Below are positions 47,663-59,269 of a stretch of DNA of 64,000 nucleotides, one piece after another. Made by a program: the position numbers and the translations under genes. Origin of the DNA: Metallyticus violacea (taxonomy: Eukaryota; Arthropoda; Insecta; Mantodea; Metallyticidae); assembly GCA_030762175.1 (NCBI GenBank), contig CM060838.1, forward strand, positions 18,273,501-18,337,500. The letters run 5' to 3'. Every line of letters begins with the position of its first letter. Position 1 is the stretch's first letter. Under the pieces are notes generated by a model, which saw only the letters and a list, made by a program, of their open reading frames with translations, was not told where the DNA came from and searched no databases.

Positions 47663-47765
47663 TTCTTCTTCTTCTTCTTCTTCTTCTTCTTCTTCTTCTT
47701 CTTCTTCTAATCCGGCGCTACAGCCTGGGGCGAGCCTTGGCCTGCCGCGACAACCTCCGTCTTAT
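47663..47765. repeat. (TTC)n microsatellite with attached GC-rich repeat fragment
   Basis: The (ttc) run at 47663-47708 leads into taatccggcgctacagcctg and gggcgagccttggcctgccg. That pattern resembles a dispersed arthropod repeat with a trinucleotide tail. There is only one copy here. Confidence 0.55.
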
Positions 47766-47769
47766 GAGA

Positions 47770-49460
47770 TAACAGCATCAAGATAATCAAATAAATTTAC
47801 TGGGACAGAAATGGAGACTTCGAATGTTATTAAATTTTAAGAATTGGTGGCAGAAGTTTTACAAGCAAAAACAAATTATATATCAGAAGAAAACCTGTAC
47901 CAAAAATGTACCAGATATCATAAGGTTCAATTTTCAATCAATACTACCATGAAATTCTCTTACAATCCTAAGTGCCCAGCTTACACCATGACACGATCAG
48001 GAATCGATTCCATACTCCATCTTAGTTTACCCGACAAAACGAAAACAAGCTTATTATACTCGTCAAGTACTCCTAAAGACAGCAAAAATAATTCATATTA
48101 GAAAGTTAATGTGCTATGTACCCCCTGAACATCAAGAGATCTATGAGTAGACACTAAAGCAGTCTACTGCTGATTATAAATATTTTGTTGCAAAATAACA
48201 TTTATAACTTTCAAGTATTCTTATATGAAATATGGACCTAACTGTTGTTGTAATAATTTACCTAAAATAATGTATATAAACAAATTTTCTAGTTGAGTGA
48301 CTTATTATAAAAATACAATATATACTATAAAAGGGACTCAGCCAATAAACTTTGAACTTTTTTTTTACGCCAATACAAGTGTTTCTATTATTTTTCTACA
48401 TGCATATAAAGTTTCAAAGAATATGCATTATTACTTTTTTAAGTTCTTTAGTACTTTGTAGGAAATTCGTTTTCTTTTTCTTGTTTTTTTCTTTTTTCCA
48501 AATTGGATAAGGGTTACTCGGGTTCTTTTAGGAATGCACATAATCAAATAATTTTACAAAGTTTCTATTATCGTCGATTTTTTTAAGTCACATACTTCGC
48601 GAAGATTTTTCGACATCACATTGTCACAAGCGACTGTTTGCAAAGAAAATAAGCACGCGGAAGACTATTATTATTATTTCAAAACTGAATAAACCGAATT
48701 TTACTATAGGGCAACTAACAAAAATATAGTTACTGAAAATGGGGTTTGAATGGCCTCATTCTGACATTCTTTTGCAGAGCTATACAGCAAATTCACTATA
48801 AAAACCAGTGCCGATATCACGAATGCTTAATTTTTCCTGGTCTGACTTCTATTTTCTGCGTAAAATGGTACCCTGAACTGGCTTTCTGCCCTTCCAATGT
48901 GTGGAATGGGCTGGCAAGCTCGAGGAGCTTTTTTTGCCAGCAATTTTCGAATGTAAGTCAAATGATATTTAATCGGAAAGCATCCTATGTATAATGACGT
49001 AATAAGTACCCTGGATTTGGCAGCTTGCAAGTTTGGCCGGCCCAAGAAATTAATGTAAATGCAATAGTTACTTTAATATTACAAACTTTTGTCAAAAACA
49101 AGAACCACTTGAATAAGTCAATAAATGAATGTGAATTTGCAATACGAAACTTCGGGTGTTTCGTGTTTGTAACAGAACGTGAAAATGATACTTTTTTGTA
49201 GTCTAATATCAGTGCAAATAATACAAAATAAGGGCACACACAGCGTTACAGGGTTTTGTTTGTTTAGTAAATGAGTTGTGTTGAACGATTTTTATCTCTA
49301 ACCGAACACTACCTACAGAAACTGGTCCAAACAGGACTCGGTTTAGCACTGTTTCGCATTGCGTAACGCGTGAACATCGCCTTCACTGCTATGAACCGCA
49401 AATGCTCGAGATTCTTCTGCTACGTCTAGAACACCCGCATTTCTAAATGGTAATGACTTT
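47770..49460. other. No recognised gene; unassigned DNA
   Basis: Open frames at 47844-48101 (85 codons) and 48827-49045 (72 codons) match nothing I recognise. Confidence 0.45.
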
Positions 49461-49463
49461 TCA

Positions 49464-49748
49464 TACCGCCAGAGAGGTGTGGTCGTTAAGGAGCGAACTC
49501 GTGAGCGGGAGGTCTGGGATTCGATTCCCAGCAAGACCGTCCTCCCTGATTGAGGTTTTTTTTTCCATGTTTTCCTCAGTCCTCATAAATGGCAAATGCG
49601 GGGGAGGTACCCTAAACTTAGGCGTGGAACGTTTCCTTCCTTAAAGAAAATCCTTCCCAAATTTATAATTTATCTCAGTATCTTCAGTGTTCACCGTCTG
49701 TGATGGCTCAGTAGTTAAAATGGACATTAAACGCTATTCATATTAAAC
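49464..49748 (+). repeat. SINE2 copy, full length
   Basis: The head gtgtggtcgttaaggagcga is like the D-arm of tRNA-Leu or tRNA-Ser, and the B box reads GATTCGATTCC. The body has gattgaggttttttt, ttttcctcagtcctcataaa and ggaacgtttccttccttaaa. The tail is ctgtgatggctcagtagtta and ggacattaaacgct. An (ATA)n run follows directly and probably grew from the tail. Confidence 0.92.

Positions 49749-49804
<56 letters not shown>
49749..49804. repeat. (ATA)n microsatellite at SINE2 3' end
   Basis: About 18 ata units immediately after the SINE2 tail. Confidence 0.95.
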
Positions 49805-49805
<1 letters not shown>

Positions 49806-49867
49806 CGCTGTCATAAGCAACCAGCAGAATACTTTTGCCTTAAACTTTGTGATAAACTAAATAAATT

Positions 49868-49953
49868 CAAACAAAATGGAACATTTCGTATCCTCTCTCT
49901 CTCTCTCCCTCTCTCTCTCAAACAAAATGGAACATTTCGTATCCTCTCTCTCT
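49868..49953. repeat. 51 bp tandem duplication with (CT) runs
   Basis: The 35 bp block starting caaacaaaatggaacatttc and ending in a ctctct run occurs at 49868-49902 and again at 49919-49953, with no difference. The spacer is a CT run, suggesting slippage or unequal exchange. Confidence 0.9.
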
Positions 49954-50263
49954 GTGGAAATATCATACAACTCATTCTGTGGACTAAGAAGTTTTGCAAT
50001 TTTGGCGTTTTATACACTATATCCCCTCTGCGACATATCTAGTTCGACCTAATGAGTTGTGATCCTTTCAGAGAACATGTTTAAACAGTGAAGTACAAAT
50101 TCCACAACGTGGGCAAACTTTTCTAGTTTAAAGATATCTACACGAAAGCCGCTAGTTACGGGGGGAAAAAAAGACATGTTTTTAATGCATTAACGTTAAT
50201 TATGTAGTTACAAACTACAAATACAAAGAAACGCCGTATGTGTGTGCTTGTGTATAATATATA

Positions 50264-51290
50264 CCGGGTGTCCCAAAACTAGACCGACAAACTTTGGGAT
50301 AGGATAAATGATCGTTTTAAAGTACTTCTGGTTAAGGAACCCAAAGGCTACGATGTTTCGTTAGAGTGTAATAAAGTTAGTCATTATTTGCATGGTTTTT
50401 CAGGAAGTAGTTGGGGTAATCCTGTATATGAAAATTAATAAATAAAGCCAATAATAATTAATACAATATTCATTTGATTCAAGAATACACAGTAAGAATT
50501 GAAACTTTCTTAATGAAGTGTTATATTTACATTCTAAAGCAAATAGGTGCATCATTCTCATCTCAAAACAAATGCTGGAACTGATGACCATTCACTTCCA
50601 AGCGTACATCGCCGTGTCATACTCTAACTCTCTCAAAAGACGCCAGACATGTCTCGGATTTCAACTATGCATGCTGCAAGATCTACGGAATCAATAGGAG
50701 TTTCGTAAACAAAGAATTTCATGTGTAAACAAGTAAAATCAAGAGGATTACGGTCAGACTACCCAAGCAACGGACTCACCCCGACCTATCCAGTGATTGA
50801 TCTATGTAGCTGTCAGATGACGACATATTTCATCGCCAAAGTGAGCTGGTGCCCCGTCATGTTGAAACCATTTGTTCTTCTGATATTAAGAGGAACAATT
50901 TCCAGTAACTCAGGCAGAATTTCTCTCAAAAATATCAGTAATTATGGGCGCTGAGTTCTCGTGGCAAAATGTATCGTCCTATCAGAAATGAATTTGCAAT
51001 CCCTGCTCACATAACAACACCAAACCTGAACTGATGTAACCGCAGAAATATGGCATGGAGTTTTTCAAAGGCCCAAACATGTGAATTGTGAGAATTAAAC
51101 AATTCTTCAAGTATGAAACATGCTTCATCCTGAACATTATGTCTTTATAGTAGAAATGAACTAACCGAGTTTCTATCCAATGTAGACCGACACTGAGAAC
51201 AAATAAGCCCCTACACTGCCTGGGCGTACGTATGACACTCAATTTAGGGAGTAAACAACTGAATGCAAGCATGATATTGAGCTAAGGGAG
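50264..51290 (-). pseudogene. DDE transposase and 3' terminal repeat of a Tc1/mariner-superfamily element
   Basis: The terminus ataccgggtgtcccaaaact at 50261 is the typical right end of such an element. Reading minus, translated pieces in shifting frames give WAGIANSFLIGRYILPREL, then PLNIRRTNGF. WFQHDGAPAHFGDE (50829-50870) holds the second catalytic Asp. SDRNPLDF has the third. FVYETPIDSVDLAACIVEIR and RCTLGSEW form the C-terminus. At least four frameshifts occur. The first catalytic region is near 51190, and the left terminal repeat is not visible. Confidence 0.85.
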
Positions 51291-51299
51291 TAACCAAAC

Positions 51300-52044
51300 T
51301 GGGTGGAAGCAAATGCTAAGCTGAAGGAGTAAACAAAAGGAAAGCATTAATGATATAACACCTTGTTGTACAGAAACGGAACATCGCAGCGCTTGGGCCC
51401 CTTAATAAAATGTGCTTTATATAACGTTATCTAATTATCTCAAAATATGTAGGTCTAATTTTGGAACAACTATATACATATATACACACATTGATTGATA
51501 AAATTATTCGGACTGTACCACGAGTCAGTTTGAATGGCTTGTAATTGCTAATCGGCACATTGTGCCTTGAAGGGTATCGGCTTCGAGAGTACTGTGTAAC
51601 CTAGAAACAAACGGATTTATATTTACGACATAGCGACAGACTTTCTCTGAGGTGCACTCCCGTCCTCCACAGCGAATTGAATTAGATTACTTAGATCAAC
51701 TGATTATATTAATTGAAACTTACTCCGTACAGTGACATCACTCATTTCAAATGACTAGCGGTAAAGACCAAATGTATTTGATCAGCGTAAGGTAGAACTG
51801 ATATCGTCATTGAAGGGAAGTGAATGGAGTAGTTTAGTCCAATATCTTATCTAACAAGGAACGAATAACATTAATGCTTTTGTGCTAACTAAAGTGTGCT
51901 TTAATTATTGTAATTAATTACTTTCTTTAGGTATATATTTTTAAAGTGAAATGTTATTATGCTTTTTCTTACCATTTCTAAAAATTTAATCATACATTAA
52001 GTATGTATACATTGCATATTTCTCGGTAAATTGTAGGTTAATTA

Positions 52045-52092
<48 letters not shown>

Positions 52093-53075
52093 GGTTTTCA
52101 GGTGTTATTTCAGCTCTGTAGTTTCATTTGTTAACTATAAGAGTCCAAATATTCTGATCGGATCCAGATATGGAGATTTCAAAGACACGGAAGAGCATAA
52201 TGGCTACCCAATTCCTAATAATCCTGGAAGTGTGAATTGCGCTGTTATCGTAGTCACTGTTGATTATGTACAGCCCAAACGTTAGGTAACATACAGTCCA
52301 CCAAGACCCCTATATACTCCTCGGTTCGATCTTGGAGACTCCTAGACAAGCTCACTCACGCCAGCAACAAACACAGACATCTAACCTTGTTTCGGGCTGT
52401 AGCGGTTTATATCTGAACACCAAAGTGTAATCCTACTATCTTCATGGGACGAAAGCTCTTTCTCATTCTGTCCCAGAGAATGCTTTATTGCTGAGGTTGA
52501 TCAGTTATAGGGTTCTCTTTCCAGACTGGTTTCCTATTATGAATCCCAACAGCTTGGAGATGTCTTCTCACAGTTAAATGTGCCTCCCGTAAGTTTTTGT
52601 GCTATAACAGATATATAGAGATGAAAAGATTCCCTCTGGAATGATGAACAATAGCCGCATTCATATACGGAGTACACTTTTTTTAACTACTATCTTTCAG
52701 ACTTGCTTCGAGTTTGAGGCAATCTTCTCCTTCTTACTCGATCCGTAATGAAAGCAGTCCTCTGCACTGTCTATGCTAATCGCTATTGGGCACTGCAACA
52801 ACCTGCCTCCCATATGCCGACAACACAGCCGACGTAATTCCCTTAGTCATTTATATTTACAGAGAATTTAAATAAGCATGCAGCAATTTTTTTTTCTTTC
52901 TCTTTAACAAGTTACTCCTTTAGTATGCAAAAATTACATTTGAAAGAAGCCGAAGCTGATCACTAACAAATAATCTTTTGCCAGAACAATTCACTTTCAC
53001 TACCTCCCTCCCAAAATGATACGCGACCAGGAAAATATCTGATCGCCAGTGTACCTGGACCAGCTCGCCCTTGGG
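51300..53075. other. No recognised gene; includes an (AAT)n run
   Basis: An (AAT)n microsatellite lies at 52045-52090. The rest was not recognised. Confidence 0.5.
52045..52090. repeat. (AAT)n microsatellite
   Basis: About 15 uninterrupted units. Confidence 0.95.
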
Positions 53076-53076
53076 A

Positions 53077-53166
53077 AAAGCGACGCGGACATTGCACACC
53101 TACGCCCACTAGTAACCGCGCTGTAGAGTGCGTAGGCGTGCAATACCTGACCGTCCGCGTCGCTTT
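53077..53166. repeat. GC-rich long hairpin (inverted repeat)
   Basis: The outer arms aaagcgacgcggac (53077-53090) and gtccgcgtcgcttt (53153-53166) are perfect reverse complements. The inner arms attgcacacctacgcccac (53091-53109) and gtgcgtaggcgtgcaat (53128-53144) also pair with few mismatches. The loop is about 18 nt and there is an 8 nt bulge (53145-53152). It stands out as a GC island in AT-rich DNA. No coding or family assignment. Confidence 0.85.
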
Positions 53167-53275
53167 GTCAACGTGGGGAATGCACTGTGCAACTTATTGG
53201 TGACAAACTGTACTTTACTTCACTTGATTCGTTGAAATGTATATACAGTTACGAAATGGCTAGTGCCCCCCCCCA

Positions 53276-53430
53276 TGGGGTGTTTAACGTCCATTCTTTA
53301 CTACTGAGGCACCACAGGCGGAGGACACTGATGATACATGAAATGAAATGATATATTCGGAAAGGATTTTTTTTTTTTTTTAAAGGAAGGCAGCGTTTCA
53401 GGCCTAAGTTTAGGGTACCTTCCCGGCATC
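53276..53430 (-). repeat. SINE2 copy, 5'-truncated
   Basis: The tail ggtgtttaacgtccattctt and the body blocks aaatgatatattcggaaagg and aggcctaagtttagggtacc are on +. The tRNA-like head and the ctcagtcctcataaatgg block are absent. Confidence 0.88.
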
Positions 53431-53439
53431 CAATACTAG

Positions 53440-54475
53440 ATGCCACTTTTCTTAGTCCTTGACGAGATTACTTCCCTTGAACATTTCTGAGGTATTTTAA
53501 ATTCAAGTCTGTTTAATCTGAACCATCAGATGTGACTATGGAAAAACGTATGCGGCAGATATTGACGATAACAGCCTAATAAGAATGAAAATGCTAAAAT
53601 TACTTGTGAAGGAAATGGCGAAAGTTGTAAATGTGTAGGAATATTAAGTAAGGAATCGCAACGAATTATATGACGTATGTCAAAATGCTCCACTAGGAAA
53701 GTAAAGCCGGTAAAGCAGTCAATTTAGTAGGACTAGCAGGTAAGTAGGGTAAAATTACAGGGAGGATACTAAAAAAGCTAAACACACCTTTTGAAAAATT
53801 AATCTTTTACCTTAAAGAAGGAGCAATCACCAATGTTGTAGAACTTTAATTGAGTTGCAGAAGTACAATATTGGTTTTTCCTGTATAGAAACTTGCGACT
53901 AACTTTTTGAGAGTTTCTAGTTCCCCTTCTACACGCTTAACACAAAAAGAATTCTCAAGATACTTCATGAAGGAAGCGGTGAGAACTGGAATACCAAATA
54001 TTTGTATTTTCCTTCTAAAAGCATTCAAAGAGCTTGGCAGAAACACACGGGAAACTCTAAGCATATTCGAAGATTGTTTTGAAAACGTATTAATGGAAAA
54101 ATAACGTTCCATTTTGTGTAGTAGAACATTTTATACATTTCTTTTAACGAAGAACATTTATTTATTAAGAAAGCTTACATCAGAAAATGCTGTTGATAAA
54201 ATGACAAGGGCTCTTGGCTATGAAGTTCTCATAAGGAAAGGCCATAATGCTTTGACAAGGGAAACATAACCTGATTCACCTGGAAGACTAACTAAAAATT
54301 ACACTCGAGTCACAAAAATGTGAGATGCCATGCCACTGCGGCAGTAATACTAAACATACTAAAATTAAGCACTTCAAGAGTAAAATACAGTCAATCTGTA
54401 CCAGCTTTGTGTGTCTTTAGCCTTCATTTCTCGATTTTTCCGTTGATTAGAATATTAATAACATACATTTAGTAC
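53440..54475. other. No recognised gene; AT-rich unassigned DNA
   Basis: Overlapping open frames on both strands at 53846-54112 (65 and 88 codons) have no recognised domain. Confidence 0.45.
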
Positions 54476-54479
54476 TCCA

Positions 54480-54830
54480 CGTAACTCTATTTAAACATAC
54501 GTCAAAAACTAGCTTTCCTAAAGACTGTATATTTTGCATTCGGGATGTTTCTCTTCATGGCCCCGCAATAACCGGCCGGCACATTTGGACTCATTTTACC
54601 TCTTTCCCATCGGCGAAATCTGTCGATGAAAATGCTCGCCATGCTCATCGCTGACAAACCCAGTTATGCATAATAAAGGCGGGACATCCAACATCAATTC
54701 TATCTAGATTTCAATCTCTTCCAAGTGCAAAAAACTTGTTCTTTGCACTTTTCGAGAACGGCCTCCGAAATTGACCTTGGCAATTTCTACACAGCAGTCA
54801 GTCCATTTAGTAAATATATTGTATATAATT
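54480..54830 (-). pseudogene. Remnant of an arthropod repeat-associated protein (SDEHGE motif)
   Basis: The minus strand reads FVSDEHGEHFHRQISPMGKR around 54655-54600, then MSPNVPAGYCGAMKRNIPNA after a frame change. This matches a protein tail I recall from many arthropod genomes: SDEHGERFHQDI, a basic helix, ADYCWxLKR, then RKS. It recurs in high copy and is probably part of a DNA transposon or other selfish element. The function of the family is not known to me. Frameshifts make it non-functional here. Confidence 0.5.
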
Positions 54831-55232
54831 AAAGACTCAAAGGCCTAGGTAGAAATGCACTATGAAGTTTTTTTTTTAAAACATGTATTTAATTATAATA
54901 TTTTGTCTTCGGAATCAAAATATTCACTACAATAACTAAACGTTTCAAACCACTATGAGTACTTGAATCGGTTTCACCCTAATGCAATGGAATGAGGGGC
55001 AATTATATTAATAATAATACCTTTGGTTTTTGCCTTGCCACAGGTTAATTTCTTTGCAATTTCAGAATCAGAAATTTAAAAAAAAAAAGTTTCCTTTACA
55101 CGTCCATTCTAAAGAATTGATGACAACCTATATGATTATTCATTTTGCACCTATTGTCTAAACTTTTTTGTCTATACAAATCTTTTGGACAAAAAAGTCA
55201 ATGTTTCAAGATACAGCACTGGACCTTCCTCT

Positions 55233-55498
55233 TGTTGTTGTTGTTGTTCTTCTTCTTCTTCCTCTTCTTCTCCTTCTCCTCCTCCTCCTTCTTCCTCTTC
55301 TCCTCCTCCTCCTCCTCCTTCTTCTTCTTCTCCTTCTTCTTCCTCTTCTTCTCCTTCTTCTCCTCCTCCTTCTTCTTCTTCTTCTTCTTCTTCTCCTTCT
55401 TCTTCTTCTTCTTCTTCTGCTTCTTCTTCTCCTCCTCCTCCTCCTCCTCCTCCTCCTCCTTCTTCTTCTTCTTCTTCTTCTTCTCCTCCTCCTCCTCC
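55233..55498. repeat. Pyrimidine tract of interspersed CTT and CTC triplets
   Basis: After a short tgttgttg lead, positions 55247-55498 contain only C and T apart from one G at 55419. CTT and CTC (TCC) runs alternate in blocks. The long open frames read through it in five frames are low-complexity artefacts. Confidence 0.97.
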
Positions 55499-55504
55499 GG
55501 AAAG

Positions 55505-56110
55505 TTTAAATTCAACTACCGCAAAACAACAACGCATTTCTAACTTTGTCTCCCTTTCATTACGTGTCTCACATCAGAAAGACTATGCAACTAACTGTAG
55601 CTAACTACCTTACGTAATATTGTGAGGCAAGTTTCAATGTGCAAGAATTAAGTGAAGACAAGTAATCCCAGAGTTCGCCCACGCGGACATGCCTGTTTCA
55701 TATTCATCACAGTACGAATCGTACTAACTCAATTACTCACATGACACGACCTTTTTAGGAATTTCTGTCATTTCTCGGTGACTGTTTAACGACAAAATCC
55801 AAATCTCGTACATGATGCATTTAAATGCAGGAGGACGGTAGCCCTACCTCAAATATTAAGAATTGCAAAAGGCATATGAATATACTATTTGTCATCTAAT
55901 GAGAGGCCTAACACATGATATACATAATATATTTGAGTTCAAGTTTAATCAAAATCACCATTTTACAACCAAAATGCATTTTACAAGTGACGTGAAAGTT
56001 TGCATATCAGACTAGAAGACTAGTTCACCACACACCGCCCCCCCCAAAAAAAAAAGTTAGGATGATTTAAACACTTTCTTGGCATACTGAGATTCTCTAA
56101 TAAAAACATA
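55505..56110. other. No recognised gene; unassigned DNA
   Basis: Nothing recognised. A short C run followed by A run lies at 56039-56055. Confidence 0.5.
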
Positions 56111-56115
56111 CAGAA

Positions 56116-56265
56116 TGGACGAAAATTTCTTTCTCTAATAGTTTCTTACATTTAATTTACATTTGGTTATACGTTCTTTTACAGATATTGTTCAAAATGG
56201 AGGCCTTGAAACTTAAGAATGAATATGAATATTGGAGAAAGTGACTTTTCAACCACCCACATACA
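56116..56265. mobile_element. Family E MITE copy 2 (diverged, internally deleted)
   Basis: Shares tttcttacatttaatttaca, tttacagatattgttcaaaa and tggagg with the copy at 32612. The right end ggagaaagtgacttttcaac matches the TIR. It is shorter by about 70 bp. The left terminal repeat is eroded. Confidence 0.7.
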
Positions 56266-56301
56266 AGTAAAATACATGAAACGAAACCCTAGGCCTAAAG
56301 A

Positions 56302-56556
56302 TTTGATTTGTTTTATTTGAGGACGCTCTTTCGGGTCATCAGTGTCGCATTCAATTCAGGGCGTAAAACAGTCGATTAATTTTGCTTAGAGATCTCTTTT
56401 TTCAGACTTGAGGTTCTTTTACGTGCTGTCAATCTACAACATGGGACTAATGGCTTTACTCCCCTTCTGAAAGATGTCATACTTATGCTTTTTATGTCCG
56501 AAAAAAAACCCATTGACCTTGGCTGGTATTGAACCCTGAGTCTACGAGGTAAGTAA
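56302..56556 (-). repeat. SINE1 copy, 5'-truncated, with duplication
   Basis: Tail at the left (ttgttttatttgaggacgct); the head stops at tgagtctacgagg. Direct repeat aggcctaaaga at 56291-56301 and aggcctcaaga at 56557-56567 (10 of 11). The body is diverged and lacks ttaacatctca. Confidence 0.9.
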
Positions 56557-56579
56557 AGGCCTCAAGAGAAACAATATTT

Positions 56580-56855
56580 TAATAGTGTTTAACGTCCGTT
56601 TTAACTACTGAGGCACCACAGGCGATGGACACTGATGATACACGAGATGAAATGATAAATTGGGATTTTTTTTTTAAAGGAAGGAAACGTTCCAGGTCCA
56701 AATTTAGGGTACCTCCCTGGCAATTGCTGTTTATGAGGACTGAGGAAAACATAGAAAAAATCTCAGTCAGGGAGGACGGTGCTGGCAGGAATCGAACCCC
56801 AGACCTCCCGTTCACGAGTCCGCGGCTTAACGACCTCGGTCACCCGTGGTGGTTT
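56580..56855 (-). repeat. SINE2 copy, full length
   Basis: Tail agtgtttaacgtccgtttta at the left, tRNA-like head at the right (cacgagtccgcggcttaacg and acctcggtcacccgtgg). The B box is intact (GGAATCGAACC on +). It begins about 12 bp from the SINE1 duplication at 56567. Confidence 0.93.
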
Positions 56856-56859
56856 TGTG

Positions 56860-58885
56860 CTAACAGGCACACCACAATATAATACTAGCTCTCTCCTTAC
56901 ATAACAATGCAACATCTAAACATGCCAAAACATATTCGTACATGAATTAACCTGCGTAGCCTTAGCATTCTGGCTTTCAACTAATTTTTATTAATCACGA
57001 ACGGCGCCTCTATGAGGTTGCTCGTTTGTGCTAGTCCCAAACATTTTAACATTTCATTTACTATAATTATTACATGATGTGGTTTTTGCGTAGGAGACTT
57101 CTACCTTGCTTCTGATTTTTCCATTTGCGGTTATTATCTGTAGGGAACTCAGTAAGCTATGGAGAGAAAGTGATTAAGAGTCTCTTACCCATAAGCGCCA
57201 TTGTGTGCATACATCACCTAATACGAACCTCTTATGTGCGTTCCAGAAAAGATTCCCCTCAGTTTTATACGGACTGGTTATTGTTGTTTTTACAAATACG
57301 AATAATACTATTAGATACTTTTATATATATTTATTAAATATGGAAAATTTTTAATTTGAAACAATATTGCATTTCAAGTAACAATATTCTGATGCAGTAA
57401 GACATTACTAAATGGCCGACTAGTACAGTTTCGTGTGAATTTCTAAGTTGTCACTTTGTTTCGTATTGTGTAAAGAAAATGAACCATTTACAAAACTTAC
57501 ATTCTACGTCTTTTTCTTTGCGATAACCGAAAGGGGGGGGGGGATGGAAATAAAAGCATTGGATTGACTAACTCCAAATATTATTTTGAGTGAAACAATG
57601 ATTTCAAAATATAGGAAGCATATAATGCTTCTGCAGATAGACTTCATTCTGCAGACTCAAGACTTTAATAAAAGAATTGTCGTCAAATTTGCTCCTATGA
57701 AAAACAGGAAACTTGATTTTTGTTGTTTTTTTTTTTTTTTTTTTTGGTTTTGTTTAAATAGGTGCAGTACTACGATACTTTCATTATATTCTTTCACTCA
57801 GTCAAGCACATATTAGTGTTAATTCTGGTTATTACGATTCTAGAAGCTTGCGGTAGAAGTAGCAATAGTAAAATTGTGCAACCTGCGTTTACGCTGCTGC
57901 TAGCAACCGCTGTTATGAATTACACATAAAATAAAATAATAAATATAAACCTAATTCCACCCAGGATATAAAGAACACTTACATTGGGGAAAAAATGGAA
58001 GTGAATGTCTCAAAAAGCAATGCCTAATGGAAAAAATCTTACTACAATTTTGAATTAACGGGGGTTAAAAAAAAAAAATTCACTGTAGTCATTATTTAGT
58101 TTTCTTGCGTAAAAATCATGTTCGCTAGTGTTGTTACATACTTGATAGTACGAGCTAAGTGAATGGTTAATTCTACTAAAATAATTCTTCTTAATATTAA
58201 ACTACAAGTAAAACATAGCTTACAATAGTTCAAGGAATCCATTATCCATTTTCAAAGCTTCTATCTTCAACCCATTCTCAGATCAAAACGGTAAAGAGGT
58301 TTCTATATTTCGCCTGCCCATTCACAACTGTAATGAACAGCGGTGACGCTAAGGGAAGCTTTCCCAGCTGAGAAACAAAAGCCTGGCCATGACCTAACAA
58401 ACTGAAACAACTGCCTTTTATCGATCGACCAGCTTATCTTTAGCATAAACCATATTAAATGCTACAACGTATTTAAGCGAATACTATTGCTCAAGTGAAT
58501 TGCTCAATTTAAATAACAAAAATTAATGGATAATTATCCATTATTATAAGTAAGGCTAGGATGTTTACGACGTGTTTTTTATTGTTATTTCCAACGCAAA
58601 AATATGTTTTTATCTAATGTGATTGTGTGCTTTTCATTGGTTATATGTTATATTTTGGTTTTTATAGCTTTATTTAAAAAAAAAAGTGTCGTCCTTTTCA
58701 TAATTTGGTCATATTTTATTCCCTATTCTTCATTTGCTTACAGTCGTCTAAAGAGATGATTTTGCACACCCCTGAATTGTTTATAATTTCTCAGAATTTT
58801 CTTTTCTAAAAATATAGCGTGATCCGTTTCGGTATGGATAAAATGAAAACACCTTAAAATTTTACTACTAAACTTTACAATTTTG
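56860..58885. other. No recognised gene; AT-rich unassigned DNA
   Basis: Includes T and G runs (57727-57745, 57533-57542). A stretch at 58553 (ggctaggatgtttacgacgt) weakly resembles the edge of the hAT at 35256. Confidence 0.45.
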
Positions 58886-58889
58886 AACT

Positions 58890-59265
58890 TTGCTGTATAC
58901 GACATTGAAAGATGGGAGATTTCTCAGAACGCTACATGGCCTCCATTGCACAACTCATAACGGTGTTGCAATTCGGCTATGTCCGTTGTAGTATCAGTGG
59001 AGCGAATTTTTGGAAAGCTAGAGTAATTTTTATTTTCAGATCATCAAAGTTCCTGGATCTCAGTGAATAGAGGGTGTCTTTAACACACGAAGTAGTTCAG
59101 GAGGGGATAGTTACGGGGACCAAGAAATTGGTTCGTCACGACCACACACATACGATTGAAAGCGGTATTTACAAAATAACGAACCTCCCTTGCCCAGTAA
59201 AGGGATTTACCCTTTCTGGAGCACAATGTTCATGATGTCTTCATCGAGTTATGGTAACAGAAACA
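58890..59265 (-). pseudogene. DDE transposase C-terminal remnant
   Basis: Reading minus in shifting frames: REVRYFVNTAFNRMCV, then GRDEPISWSP and a stop, a decayed SPxLTPLDYF region, then RNFDDLKIKITLAFQKI and ELQHRYELCNGGHV. This follows the tail of an insect mariner-superfamily transposase (GRxGPIxWPPRSPDL, then DDLKxxI, then LxxRxxVCxxxxGxHVE). No TIRs were recognised. It is highly eroded. Confidence 0.6.
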
Positions 59266-59269
59266 GCTG

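Noticed and set aside
49749..52090. CRISPR-like spaced repeats
   Set aside because: The repeats here are microsatellites (ATA, AAT) and one 51 bp tandem duplication; no regular repeat-spacer pattern, and the DNA is eukaryotic.
55145..55604. Open frames of 105-139 codons rich in Leu, Ser, Pro, Phe or Glu
   Set aside because: They are translations of the CTT/CTC repeat in five frames; simple sequence, not genes.
58553..58620. Possible end of a second hAT element (ggctaggatgtttacgacg)
   Set aside because: Only a weak match of about 16 bp to the edge at 35256, with no partner end.
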